From the NCBI RefSeq assembly GCF_012349115.1, contig NZ_PQIG01000085.1:18074-82073 (forward strand): DNA of 64,000 nucleotides. The letters run 5' to 3'. The translations under genes and the position numbers were made by a program. The stretch comes from Rhizobium ruizarguesonis (lineage in GTDB: Bacteria > Pseudomonadota > Alphaproteobacteria > Rhizobiales > Rhizobiaceae). This document shows positions 46,173-55,514 of this stretch, piece after piece. A model generated the notes under the pieces. That model saw only the letters and a program-made list of their open reading frames with translations. It was not told where the DNA came from and did no database searches. Within the stretch, counting starts at the first letter, position 1; every line of letters starts with the position of its first letter.

Positions 46173-47117
46173 TCAGCGATAGGCGATCTGCGCCTTTTTG
46201 CGCAGTTCATCCAGGTATTTCTTGCTGTTTTCGTTTTCCGGGCTGGCGTCCTTGCCGCCCTTGGACTTGTCGAGATCTTCCTGGCGGAAGACCATTTCGG
46301 CTGCCTGGTCGTCGGAGACCTGCCGCTGGCTGCAGATTGCCAGATATTCGACACCCTTGTCGGTGACGCGGGTCCCTGTCGTGTTGCCCTTGGCCTGCTC
46401 GACCAGCGGCTTCCAATCCGGCGGGATCTCGGGGGCGAGCATGCGGCCGAGATCGCGCACGGAAACGTCGCGCATCGTCGCAGCAAACACCTTTGCCTGA
46501 TCGCAGCCCGGGAATTTGGAGCGCGACGCCTCGGCCTCGCCCTTGCGCTTGCCGGTGATGGCCCCGCGCTTGGCTTGCGGAATGACGAAGATGATCTGCT
46601 GCAGCATATACTCCGTCGTCACCGGCTTCTGCTTGTTGTTCTGCATCATGCGCGAGACGAGATCATAGTTCGACAGCCGCGAGGTCGAGCCGTAGCGGGC
46701 GTTGACGACACGCGGCCAGCTCATCTGCACGGCGATGAAACCCTTGAAATGGTCGACGCCGACGCCGGCGCGATCGAGGATCTGCGACATCTGCTCGGGG
46801 GAAAGCTTGTTGCCGCTCGAAAAGCGCGCAAAAGACGCATCGACGTCCTGCTGCGACACCGACATATGCACGCGGGAGACTTCCTGCTGCTTGAGCGCTT
46901 CGTCGATCAATTGCTCCTCGGCGGTCTTGGCATCGGCCTTCGTATGCTGCAGGCGCAGGAAGGCTTGGCGCTTGGCGACATCGCCGCTGGTGATGGCGGT
47001 GCCGTTGACCACGGCCTTGACTTCACTTACCGCGAGCGCTGGTCCGGCAAGGCCTGTCAGCAACGCAAGCGCTGCCCCGGCGAGGAACTTGGTTATGGCT
47101 TTTTTCGCGTCAATCAT
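46173..47117 (-). CDS. surA: SurA-like periplasmic peptidyl-prolyl isomerase/chaperone
   Basis: 314 residues. A signal peptide (cleavage after ALA, about residue 29) precedes a SurA N-domain-type helical core (VVNGTAITSGDVAKRQAF, then EQLIDEALKQQE) and a parvulin-like region around 150-250. It should escort outer membrane proteins, likely including LptD, whose gene is next upstream. GGGAGG before the ATG at 47117 supports the start. The parvulin part is weakly conserved, so isomerase activity is uncertain. Confidence 0.87.
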   Translation of the reverse strand: MIDAKKAITKFLAGAALALLTGLAGPALAVSEVKAVVNGTAITSGDVAKRQAFLRLQHTKADAKTAEEQLIDEALKQQEVSRVHMSVSQQDVDASFARFSSGNKLSPEQMSQILDRAGVGVDHFKGFIAVQMSWPRVVNARYGSTSRLSNYDLVSRMMQNNKQKPVTTEYMLQQIIFVIPQAKRGAITGKRKGEAEASRSKFPGCDQAKVFAATMRDVSVRDLGRMLAPEIPPDWKPLVEQAKGNTTGTRVTDKGVEYLAICSQRQVSDDQAAEMVFRQEDLDKSKGGKDASPENENSKKYLDELRKKAQIAYR

Positions 47118-47301
47118 CTGTTGACCTCCCGATAGCGTCGCGAGCCGTTGTTCGCGGCGTTCTTACCACAGTGCGAGACACGCAGAAATCGCTTCCATCA
47201 TGGCGCGAAACCCCTATGCCTCAGATACCGACTGGCGGCAATGTCCTGCACAGGCTTACGGCGAAAGAATGGCTTCAGGCCATGTTTGCGCCGATCGCCG
47301 G

Positions 47302-49629
47302 TCATTCGAGGGTGTCGGAACCGATCTTGATGTCGCCGAGCGTGCGGAAGGTCAGCCGTGCGCCGATCGTCCAGTCGCTTCCGGACTCATCGTCGGAATC
47401 TCTGCTGTCCGTATAGGCGATCGTGAAGATCGTGCATTCGTCGTCATAAGAGAGGCCGATCGTCCGCCGGCTGATCACATCATTGTTCAGATCCCAGGCA
47501 ATGCCGCCGAAGATCGACCAGTAATCCTTGAACTTGACGCTGCTGTTGGTCTGGATCTCGTCATTGTCCTCGGCAAAGCCATATGCCGGCTGGGCGCTGA
47601 GATGGGTGTAGGTCAGCTGCGTCGCGAAGGTGTCGTTCTGGTAGGCCGTCGTCAGATCGCCGCGGCGGAATTCGAAATCTTTTTCGTCGAGCCGGTAGGA
47701 GGCTGCGACGGAAACGCCGTACGGCGTCTCGACGCCGCCAAGGCCGACATAATCGGAGCGGTCGGTTTCAAGGCCCGAATCCGCGCCGACATTGACGAGA
47801 TCATCGGTCGCAAACGAGTTCTGGCCGGCGATCTGGTAAGACTGGCCGAAGATGCCGTGCAGCTTGTAACCGCTGTCGAATGTACCGGTGTACTGGATGC
47901 CGACATTGGCGCGGGTCCCGCCTTCGACGCGGTCGTAGCCCGAAAATTTGTCGCGGTCGAACAGCGAGGTGGCGTCGAAGACGAAGCTCTGCGCATCCTC
48001 GTTCGGCAGGCGGCCTGCCAACTGCTCGTCGGGGCGGGCATAGATCTGTGCGATCGGCTCGAGGATATGGGTGCTATTGTCCGTCGTCATCAGGATCGGA
48101 TAACGCATCTCCAGCCCGGCGGTGAACATCGAGCGGGTGGCTGAATTGCCGTCGTCGTAGTTGCCGGCGTAACCTGTGGGGTCGTCCATGTTCAGCGCGA
48201 AGGCATCGCCGCGCGCGGCCAGCAGTGGCGTGATCACCAAGCCGGTCGGCGTGACATAAGTGCGCTTCCACTGCAGCTCGGCAGTCAGCCGCGAGGTTTG
48301 TCCCTTCAGGCCGCGGAAGCGGTCGAAGCCGTCGACGGTATAGAAGTCGTCATGGGTGCGCGAAATATTCGTCAGGTTGACATCAGCCGAAAGCTCGCCG
48401 CCTGCAAGCGGTTGCGGCGCCACGTAGTGATAGTCGAGCGACGGATAGACGATCGCCTGCTGTTTTTCGGCGGTGTTCGTCCGGTCGGCATCCTGGACGT
48501 CGAAATAGAACGCCCGCATGTCGAAATAATTGCGTTTCCCAAGTCCCGTCAGGTAGATCTGGTTGGTCCGATCCGTACCGGTCAGGCCGCGGAGTTTGTA
48601 CGTTTTCGAGAAATTGTTGTCGCTCTGCATCATGACGTCCCAGCCGAACGTCCAGCGTGGATTGATGCGGAATTCGGCCTTCGATGTCACCATGCCACGC
48701 TGGCCGGCTTCGGCATCGCTGGTGCCGGAGCTGAAGTTGCCCGGCTTTGCCTGGTCGATGCCGGCGACGCGCAGAATATGCGTGCCATTTTCGAAGCGTT
48801 GGCGAAATTCGCCTTCGATGAGGAAGCCCTGGGCGGTGTAGCCCGTGGCGGTGACCGTCGCGTCCATGCTTGGCGAGATCACATAGTAATAAGGAACGGA
48901 AAGACCGAAGCCGAGATTCTGCGACAGGCTCATCGTCGGGAAGAGAAAGCCCGACTTGCGTTTCACTGTATTGTCGGGAACTTCGATGAACGGCAGGAAG
49001 GCGATCGGATGGCCGAGCAACTCGAAGCGCGCTCTCTCCAGACGGATCGTATGCGTCTCGCCGTTCTGGATCACCCGCTGGGCCTTGACCTGCCAGAAGG
49101 GCGCGCGCTTCGGATCTTCGGCGCAGGGAAGGCAGGCCGTGTAGACGCCCTTGTTGAGAATCATCTTGGTGCCGCCGACGCGCTCGCCGGTTTCGGCGGC
49201 AATACGCGTATTGTCGGCGGTTTCGATCCGCAGCGAGTTCATGAACCCGTCGGCGAAATTGTCCGTCACGTCAAGGTTGTCGGCATAGATGCGGTTGCCG
49301 TCGGGACTGACCAGCTCGATATTGCCGATCGCCATCATCCGGCCGGTCTTCTGATTGTACTCGACCTTCTGCGCGACCATTTTGTAGCCGGCATAATTGA
49401 TCTGCACGCCGCCGACCGCCGACACCAGATCGGCGTCACGGTTATAGACCAGTTCATTGGCCGAAAGCAGAAGCTTGGCCCCTTCGGGAATCTTCTTCTC
49501 TATATTTTGTTCGGGCGCGCTGGCCTGGCCGAAAGAGGCCGGGGCGCTGCCGAAATAGGAACATAAAGCCGCGCCGACAAGCAGGGCAACCAACTGTTTA
49601 CTAAAATACTTGCGGTCGCCTGCCGCCAC
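47302..49629 (-). CDS. lptD: LPS-assembly outer membrane protein
   Basis: 775 residues. Outer membrane barrel that inserts LPS in the outer leaflet. A signal peptide, then an OstA/LptA-like N-domain (ADLVSAVGGVQINYAGYKM...VEYNQKTGRM), then a long beta barrel with alternating aromatic residues to a C-terminal aromatic strand. The start is GTG at 49629, sharing one base with the lptG stop (TAGTG), after AGGAGG; a longer frame to 49695 would overlap lptG. Two Cys near residue 165 (TACLPCAED) may form a disulfide. Confidence 0.95.
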   Translation of the reverse strand: MAAGDRKYFSKQLVALLVGAALCSYFGSAPASFGQASAPEQNIEKKIPEGAKLLLSANELVYNRDADLVSAVGGVQINYAGYKMVAQKVEYNQKTGRMMAIGNIELVSPDGNRIYADNLDVTDNFADGFMNSLRIETADNTRIAAETGERVGGTKMILNKGVYTACLPCAEDPKRAPFWQVKAQRVIQNGETHTIRLERARFELLGHPIAFLPFIEVPDNTVKRKSGFLFPTMSLSQNLGFGLSVPYYYVISPSMDATVTATGYTAQGFLIEGEFRQRFENGTHILRVAGIDQAKPGNFSSGTSDAEAGQRGMVTSKAEFRINPRWTFGWDVMMQSDNNFSKTYKLRGLTGTDRTNQIYLTGLGKRNYFDMRAFYFDVQDADRTNTAEKQQAIVYPSLDYHYVAPQPLAGGELSADVNLTNISRTHDDFYTVDGFDRFRGLKGQTSRLTAELQWKRTYVTPTGLVITPLLAARGDAFALNMDDPTGYAGNYDDGNSATRSMFTAGLEMRYPILMTTDNSTHILEPIAQIYARPDEQLAGRLPNEDAQSFVFDATSLFDRDKFSGYDRVEGGTRANVGIQYTGTFDSGYKLHGIFGQSYQIAGQNSFATDDLVNVGADSGLETDRSDYVGLGGVETPYGVSVAASYRLDEKDFEFRRGDLTTAYQNDTFATQLTYTHLSAQPAYGFAEDNDEIQTNSSVKFKDYWSIFGGIAWDLNNDVISRRTIGLSYDDECTIFTIAYTDSRDSDDESGSDWTIGARLTFRTLGDIKIGSDTLE

Positions 49630-50717
49630 TAGCCGTCCTCCTGATGAAGCAGAATAGTCGCACCCAAGGCCAGCGCGACGACCACCGGTATCCACGTCGC
49701 CACGAAGGGGGGCACGACTCCACTGCTTCCGAATGCCTTTACAAGCACGGTGATGACATAAAGCATGAAGCCCGAAAGGATGCCACCCAGAATCACGGAG
49801 CGGGATTGGTTGAACCGGCTAAATTTTAGGGACACTGTTGCAGCAATGAAAGTCATGGCCACCAGCAGCAATGGCTGGGACAACAGGGAGTTGAATTGCG
49901 TCTCCAGCGCCTTGGTCGAGATGCCGAAGGATTTGGCCGCCGCAATCCGGTTGGAAAGGTCAAAGAAACCAATTGTTTCCGGCGCTGTCAGCCGCTCCTG
50001 GACGAAGTCCTGTTTCAGATTGGTGCGAAGTTGAACCGAAGCTTTGCGCACGGGGATTTCGCCAGGCTTGCGCTCGACAACGTTGTTAAGTTGCCAGTAA
50101 CCATCTTCCAATTTTGCCGTGGCGGCGTCCTGTCTCAGAATGACCTGACCGCTTGAATCGAAATGGATCAGCACGGCGTCGATCAGCTTGGTTCCGTTCT
50201 CCTGGACCGTCTGCGCGCCGATGATGACATCGTCCCGGCCGCTGATCTGGCGCAGCCACGGAATCTGCGGCGCCTTGCGCAAAACCGCGTTCTCGCCGCG
50301 CCAGTCGGATTCGACCAGCAGCGCCTGGCGCTGTCCCCAGGCGGCAAGCGGGTTCAACGCCGCCATCGTCAACAGGCCGAGCGCCAGCGAGCCGGCGATG
50401 AAGGGGAACATGAACTGCCAGACCGAAATGCCGGCTGCGCGCGTGACGACGAGTTCATATTTGCGGTTGAGCCCAATCAGCACCGTCATGCCGACGAAGA
50501 GAGCGATGAACGGCACTGTCTGCTGCAGGATGAGCGGCAGGCGCACCGCGGTCATCAGGACGCCGCCGCCGATCGTGTAGCCGGGAAGTCCGGACATGCG
50601 GCCCGCCGTCTCGCTGAAATCGAGGAGGAAGGAAATCGCCGAGACGCCGATCAGGAACCAGCCCGTCGTCACCAGGTAGCGGCGAAAGAAATAACGCGAC
50701 AATGTCCCGAACATCAT
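49629..50717 (-). CDS. lptG: LPS export permease LptG
   Basis: 362 residues. Inner membrane component of the LptB2FG transporter: six transmembrane helices and a periplasmic beta-jellyroll (about 150-260). FGTLSRYFFRRYLVTTGWF at the N-terminus is family-typical. The ATG at 50717 overlaps the lptF stop as ATGA. lptB and lptA/C are not in this window. Confidence 0.95.
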   Translation of the reverse strand: MMFGTLSRYFFRRYLVTTGWFLIGVSAISFLLDFSETAGRMSGLPGYTIGGGVLMTAVRLPLILQQTVPFIALFVGMTVLIGLNRKYELVVTRAAGISVWQFMFPFIAGSLALGLLTMAALNPLAAWGQRQALLVESDWRGENAVLRKAPQIPWLRQISGRDDVIIGAQTVQENGTKLIDAVLIHFDSSGQVILRQDAATAKLEDGYWQLNNVVERKPGEIPVRKASVQLRTNLKQDFVQERLTAPETIGFFDLSNRIAAAKSFGISTKALETQFNSLLSQPLLLVAMTFIAATVSLKFSRFNQSRSVILGGILSGFMLYVITVLVKAFGSSGVVPPFVATWIPVVVALALGATILLHQEDG

Positions 50718-51895
50718 TGGGCAGCGCCCCCGCCGGTCCTGCCGGTCGCGGCAAGCAGCCTTTCCTGCATCCCTCTCCAGAAGGACGAAATCCGGTCCCG
50801 AATGAACGAAGGCATGACCAGTCGTTTGTGCAGGCCGAGGAAGACGATCGAGACGATGCTGCTGACGATCGGAATGGCGTAGAGGACGACGATATATTCA
50901 GGGTCGGTGTCGATCTGATTGGCCGCGTAGAAGGCCGCCCATCGCATCGCGAAGGCATAGGCAAGCGCGCTCACCATCGGATGCAGCCGCGCTTCGCGGT
51001 GTGAGCGCGCATCGCCGGCGATCGCCAGTGAAAACAGTGCAAAGACGACGGGCAGGATCCAGTCCGTCAGCCGGCGGTGCAGTTCGGCGCGGTAGCTCTG
51101 CGGCCGGATCGTATAGTCCTTGTCGGCCGGATCTGGATTGAACAGAAACCACAGGTCGCGGTCGCTGGCACGCAGCGTCGCCTGACCGCGATTCTCCGTC
51201 ATGTCCGAGAGGTCGAAGGAATAGGAATCGAAATTGATGACCGAGACGTTGCCATCGGGCGTTTTGCGGTGCACTTCGCCCTGATGCATGATCAGCGTCG
51301 TGCCCGTATCGTCGACGGCGCCTTCCTTCGCATAATAGATCAGTTCGTAGGCCGGGTCGCGCTCGTCGGCGACGAAAAGGCCCTTCAGCATGCGGCCGGC
51401 CATCCGCTTCGAGATCTGCACATAAAGGCCTTCATCAAGCTTGCGGAAGGTCTTTTCTTCGATCACCGAAGAGAGGAGGTCAGCATAGGTCTCGGCGATC
51501 ATCTGGCGCACGACGGTCTTTGCGCGCGGCTCGACGACGTTGTCGACGAAGAAGGAAAAGACGCTGATGACGGCGGCAAGCAGCAGGATCGGTCGGATCA
51601 GCACGCTGCGCCGCGCCCCGGCCGCGTCGATGACGGTGAGCTCGGAATCGTTGTTCATCGTCGTCAGCGTCTGGGTGATCGCGATAACGAGGGCGAAGGG
51701 CAGCACGACGGGAATGATCGACGGCAGGATCATCGTCGCCAGCTTGGCGAACGTGCCGATCGACTGGCCGCTGTCGGTGACCAGATTGATGCGCTGCAGA
51801 ACCTGTGTCGTCCAAATGATCGCCAGAACGGGCAGGAGCGCCACGAGAAACATCTGGCCGACGCGCCGCAATATGTATGTCTCGAGTAGTTTCAT
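50714..51895 (-). CDS. lptF: LPS export permease LptF
   Basis: 393 residues. Pairs with LptG; same six-helix plus jellyroll layout. The start is the ATG at 51895 (MKLLETYILRRVG), the normal N-terminus for the family; the upstream extension is Arg-rich and is rejected. First of the lptF-lptG-lptD-surA-pdxA-rsmA run. Confidence 0.95.
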   Translation of the reverse strand: MKLLETYILRRVGQMFLVALLPVLAIIWTTQVLQRINLVTDSGQSIGTFAKLATMILPSIIPVVLPFALVIAITQTLTTMNNDSELTVIDAAGARRSVLIRPILLLAAVISVFSFFVDNVVEPRAKTVVRQMIAETYADLLSSVIEEKTFRKLDEGLYVQISKRMAGRMLKGLFVADERDPAYELIYYAKEGAVDDTGTTLIMHQGEVHRKTPDGNVSVINFDSYSFDLSDMTENRGQATLRASDRDLWFLFNPDPADKDYTIRPQSYRAELHRRLTDWILPVVFALFSLAIAGDARSHREARLHPMVSALAYAFAMRWAAFYAANQIDTDPEYIVVLYAIPIVSSIVSIVFLGLHKRLVMPSFIRDRISSFWRGMQERLLAATGRTGGGAAQ

Positions 51896-51995
51896 GCCTG
51901 CCCTTGAAAGCACCTGCACGCCCAAACGGCTTTGCAGGAGAATCCCTCTACGCTCTTTGTCGCGCTTTTGCGACAAGCTGGTGTCAAAAATTCAT

Positions 51996-52769
51996 TCAAA
52001 TTTCAGAATTTTTTTGATGCTGTTGCGACTCAGTTAACGCCAGCAACGCGGCGAAGACGACGAGCGACGAAAGCCATCCAAGAACGACGTCGGAAAGGTA
52101 GTGCGCGCCGAAGGATAGCCGCATCGCCGGGGTGAGGATCGAGATCGCCGCCACAGGCGCCGCCAGCGCATAACGTAGGGGTTTCGGAACGAAGAGCAGA
52201 AGGCAGATGAGCCAGCCGGCGCTTGCTGCCTCGCCCGAGATGAACGAACAGTTTGAAACGCATTTTCCGGCAAGCGAACCGGCCTCGACGAAATGCAGCG
52301 CACCGCCGAAAATGTCCGTCTGTATCGGCCGCGGCCGGCCCCAATGTTCCTTCAGGACGACATTGACCAGCAGCACCGGCCCGATCAGCAGCGTTCCGAG
52401 CGCGACTTTGAGCTTTTGCGCCCGCTCGGCGTTGAAAGTCGCGCCGTGCTGCTGGTAGCATTCGACGAGTTTCCACAGCATCACGATCGCCACCACATAG
52501 GGCAGGCGGAAGAAGACCGTGCGCAGCAGGTCGAAGGTCGCGACGTCGCGATAGGGAAAGCTGCCGCAGATGCTCCCGGTGGCGGCCGTCGCGTCGCAAT
52601 CTGCACCCACGAAAAAAAGCTGGGAAAAATAGATGTCTATTCCGGGGAAGGCGCGGAAGACCACAAGCAGCGCCCACCACGTCCAAAACAGCAGCATGAA
52701 TGCACCGAAAGTCGTTTTCGGCAGGCGGATTGCCAGGTCCCGCCATCGATTTCTCGAAAAAACTGTCAA
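51996..52769 (-). CDS. PAP2-superfamily phosphatase (possible lipid phosphatase), altered second motif
   Basis: 257 residues, about six transmembrane helices. PAP2/LpxE-like motifs in order: K140-x6-R147-P148, then S178-G179-E180 where SGH is expected, then R217-x5-H223-x3-D227. The catalytic His of the first half is thus Glu, while the other histidine and basic residues are kept. The family removes phosphates from lipids, including lipid A in rhizobia, which makes a lipid A role attractive beside the LPS genes but unproven. The long N-terminal loop (GADCDATAATGSICG) has two Cys. Confidence 0.85.
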   Translation of the reverse strand: MTVFSRNRWRDLAIRLPKTTFGAFMLLFWTWWALLVVFRAFPGIDIYFSQLFFVGADCDATAATGSICGSFPYRDVATFDLLRTVFFRLPYVVAIVMLWKLVECYQQHGATFNAERAQKLKVALGTLLIGPVLLVNVVLKEHWGRPRPIQTDIFGGALHFVEAGSLAGKCVSNCSFISGEAASAGWLICLLLFVPKPLRYALAAPVAAISILTPAMRLSFGAHYLSDVVLGWLSSLVVFAALLALTESQQHQKNSEI

Positions 52770-52913
52770 CGCGAATATCTACGAAACTGACGAAAACATG
52801 AGGGCCATGATGGCCGCGGGCGACCATAACAATTGTCGCAAGCCATTGACAGACCCGCCAAACGCGAAATTATCCGCGAGGGACGGATTTCAAAGAATCC
52901 CAGCGGAGAAGAC

Positions 52914-54404
52914 ATGTCAGTAAAGATGGAAATTTCATTCTCGAAGTCGGCAAAGCTCAATGGCGGCCTGGCGATCCTGTTGAAGACTGCGGAGGCCGAC
53001 AGCGCTGCCGGCGCCGAAGCGGTCGACCCGGCAGGCGTGATCGCCAAGGCTGCCAGGATCGCCCGATTCTCCGCGAAATCCATGGGCGCGCTCGATATTG
53101 TTGCCCCCGAAGGCGCGCCCGTCGAGCGCATCGTGGTCATCGGGCTGGGCAAGGCCGCCGAACTCACTGCCCATGACTGGCTGAAGGCCGGTGGTGCTGC
53201 GGCATCGAGAATCAAGAATACCGACAAGGCTGCTGTCTTCATCGACGTGCCCGGGTTTGAGACGAGCGCGCGGGCAGCGGCCGATTTCGCGCTCGGCATG
53301 CTGCTGCGCGCCTATAGTTTCGATACCTACAAGACGAAGAAGGGCGACGAGGAGGAGAAGCCGGCGAAATCCGTCAAGGTGACGATCGTCACCGCCGATC
53401 CGGGCGGTGCCAAGAAGGCGTTTTCCGATTCCGAAGCCATTGCCGGCGGCGTCAATCTTGCCCGTGACCTCGTCAACGAACCGCCGAACGTGCTCGGCCC
53501 CGTCGAGTTCGCCGCCAAGGCAAAGGAGCTGGAAAAGCTCGGCGTCGAAGTGGAAATCCTGACGGAGCGGGAGATGCGCCGCCTCGGCATGGGCGCCCTT
53601 CTCGGCGTCGCCCAGGGCTCCGTGCGCCCGCCGCGCCTGGCGGTCATGCAGTGGAAGGGCGGCAAGGGCAAGGATCGTCCCGTCGCCTTCATCGGCAAGG
53701 GTGTCGTCTTCGATACCGGCGGCATTTCGATCAAGCCGGCCGCCGGCATGGAGGACATGAAGGGCGATATGGGCGGTGCCGCAGCCGTCACCGGCCTCAT
53801 GCATGTACTCGCCTCCCGCAAGGCCGCCGTCAACGCCGTCGGCATCATCGGCCTGGTCGAGAACATGCCCGACGGTAACGCCCAGCGTCCCGGCGACATC
53901 GTCACGTCAATGTCGGGCCAGACAATCGAGGTGATCAACACCGATGCCGAGGGCCGCCTCGTGCTCTGTGATGCCCTATGGTACTGCAACGACCGCTTCA
54001 AGCCGCAGTTCATGATCAATCTCGCCACGCTGACCGGGGCAATCGTCGTCGCGCTCGGCAATGTGCATGCCGGCCTGTTCTCCAATGACGACCAGCTTTC
54101 CGCCCAACTGACGGCAGCCGGCCTTTCGAGCAATGAGAAGCTCTGGCGCATGCCGCTCGGCAGGGACTACGATAAGCTGATCGACAGCAAATTTGCCGAT
54201 ATGAAGAACACCGGCGGCCGACAGGCCGGCTCGATCACGGCCGCGCATTTCCTCAAGCGCTTCGTGCAGGAGACGCCTTGGGCGCATCTCGACATTGCCG
54301 GCACGGCGATGGGCTCGCCGCAGGACGAGATCAACCAGTCCTGGGGTTCCGGTTTTGGCGTGCGCCTGCTCGACGAGCTCGTTCGCGCCCATTATGAATC
54401 CTGA
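52914..54404 (+). CDS. pepA: leucyl aminopeptidase (M17)
   Basis: 496 residues. Two-metal cytosolic aminopeptidase. The signature NTDAEGRL is intact, with the metal Lys and Asp in GKGVVFDTGG and DMGGA regions. GGAGA eight bases before the ATG at 52914 sets the start. holC shares a base with its stop. Family members can also bind DNA, which is not readable here. Confidence 0.96.
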   Translation: MSVKMEISFSKSAKLNGGLAILLKTAEADSAAGAEAVDPAGVIAKAARIARFSAKSMGALDIVAPEGAPVERIVVIGLGKAAELTAHDWLKAGGAAASRIKNTDKAAVFIDVPGFETSARAAADFALGMLLRAYSFDTYKTKKGDEEEKPAKSVKVTIVTADPGGAKKAFSDSEAIAGGVNLARDLVNEPPNVLGPVEFAAKAKELEKLGVEVEILTEREMRRLGMGALLGVAQGSVRPPRLAVMQWKGGKGKDRPVAFIGKGVVFDTGGISIKPAAGMEDMKGDMGGAAAVTGLMHVLASRKAAVNAVGIIGLVENMPDGNAQRPGDIVTSMSGQTIEVINTDAEGRLVLCDALWYCNDRFKPQFMINLATLTGAIVVALGNVHAGLFSNDDQLSAQLTAAGLSSNEKLWRMPLGRDYDKLIDSKFADMKNTGGRQAGSITAAHFLKRFVQETPWAHLDIAGTAMGSPQDEINQSWGSGFGVRLLDELVRAHYES

Positions 54405-54853
54405 TGACGGACGTTCTCTTCTATCATCTGACCGAAACCAGGCTGGAGGACGCGCTTCCGCCGCTCATCGACAAAAGCGTCGAGCGCGGCTGGCGCGTTG
54501 TCGTCCAGACGTGTGAGCCGGCGCGACGCGATGCTCTCGATCAGCATCTTTGGACTTTCCGCGAGGAGAGCTTCCTGCCGCACGGCACCGACGAGGCGGA
54601 CTTCTCCGAAAGCCAGCCGGTGCTTTTGACGGTGACGCCAGACAATGCCAATGCAGCGACCGTGCGTTTCATCGTCGACGGCGCCGAGCCGCCGCCGGCC
54701 GATGCCTATGAGCGCATCGTCTTCATGTTCGATGGTCACGATCAGGAGCAGCTGGAAGCCGCCCGTGCGCAGTGGAAGAAGCTGAAAGGCGAGGGGCATA
54801 ACCTCACCTATTGGCAGCAGACGTCAGAGGGGCGGTGGGAGAAGAAGGCCTGA
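54404..54853 (+). CDS. holC: DNA polymerase III chi subunit
   Basis: 149 residues. Chi links the clamp loader to SSB. MTDVLFYHLTETRLEDALPPL, the WTFREESFLPHG segment and the middle VVQTCEPARRDAL are family-typical. The start ATG overlaps the pepA stop as TGATG; pepA-holC linkage is widespread. Confidence 0.94.
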   Translation: MTDVLFYHLTETRLEDALPPLIDKSVERGWRVVVQTCEPARRDALDQHLWTFREESFLPHGTDEADFSESQPVLLTVTPDNANAATVRFIVDGAEPPPADAYERIVFMFDGHDQEQLEAARAQWKKLKGEGHNLTYWQQTSEGRWEKKA

Positions 54854-54944
54854 CCGTTTTGCTACGACACTACAGCCGTAACACTTCGAATGCCGCATGA
54901 AACCTTCCAACTTCGTTCTCACCGGCCGGCGGAAGCCGTTATCC

Positions 54945-55442
54945 CTACGACCCTTTGTCCTCGTCGAGGTTCGTCAGGATGTTGAGGGGGACGATCCCTC
55001 CCACACCTTCCGACGGATTGAGCGCCTCCACTGCCAAAACCCGCTTTCCATTCGGACTGACAAAAGCGAATGCCCACGCCTTGTCGGCAAAGGTGCTGAC
55101 CGGCATTTCCGCCCAGCCGGCTTGATGGACAAGGCGGTCGGCATAATAGGCCTTGATGGTCTGCGGGTCGGTGGTGCTGGCGAGATTGCGGGCCAGTATC
55201 CGCACGGACTTCTCGCCGAACCGCCCTTCCAGTTGGCCCAGCACTTTGCGGGTGGCCTGCCAATCCTGAGCCTGGGTCGCCGATCCGAAGGAATATTCCT
55301 CGGATCGGGAAACCCCCGGTGCATCAGGAGGCATGACGGCCTGTTCGCCCGAACATGCTGCAAGGCCGAGAAGCGGCACCACAAGGATGCCAATCTTCAA
55401 CACGCGGAAAAATCGGCCCTTGCGGCGGATTTTGTTGCTCAT
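54945..55442 (-). CDS. hypothetical lipoprotein
   Basis: 165 residues. A basic N-terminus, hydrophobic segment and lipobox LLGLAAC make a lipid-anchored periplasmic protein; the cysteine is at about residue 29. The mature part (SVRILARNLASTTDPQTIKAYYADRLVHQAGW, and a strand-rich end) resembles no family that I recognise. Starting at the ATG at 55442 gives a standard lipoprotein signal. Convergent with holC. Confidence 0.78.
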   Translation of the reverse strand: MSNKIRRKGRFFRVLKIGILVVPLLGLAACSGEQAVMPPDAPGVSRSEEYSFGSATQAQDWQATRKVLGQLEGRFGEKSVRILARNLASTTDPQTIKAYYADRLVHQAGWAEMPVSTFADKAWAFAFVSPNGKRVLAVEALNPSEGVGGIVPLNILTNLDEDKGS

Positions 55443-55514
55443 GAGCGGCTGCCCCCGAACACAATTGCCATAAGCCGGCAAATCTTGCCGGTTTCTATGA
55501 CGTTATTACGACGC

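Noticed and set aside
45129..47135. 668-codon plus-strand frame opposite pdxA and surA
   Set aside because: Crosses two genes that have full motif support on the other strand.
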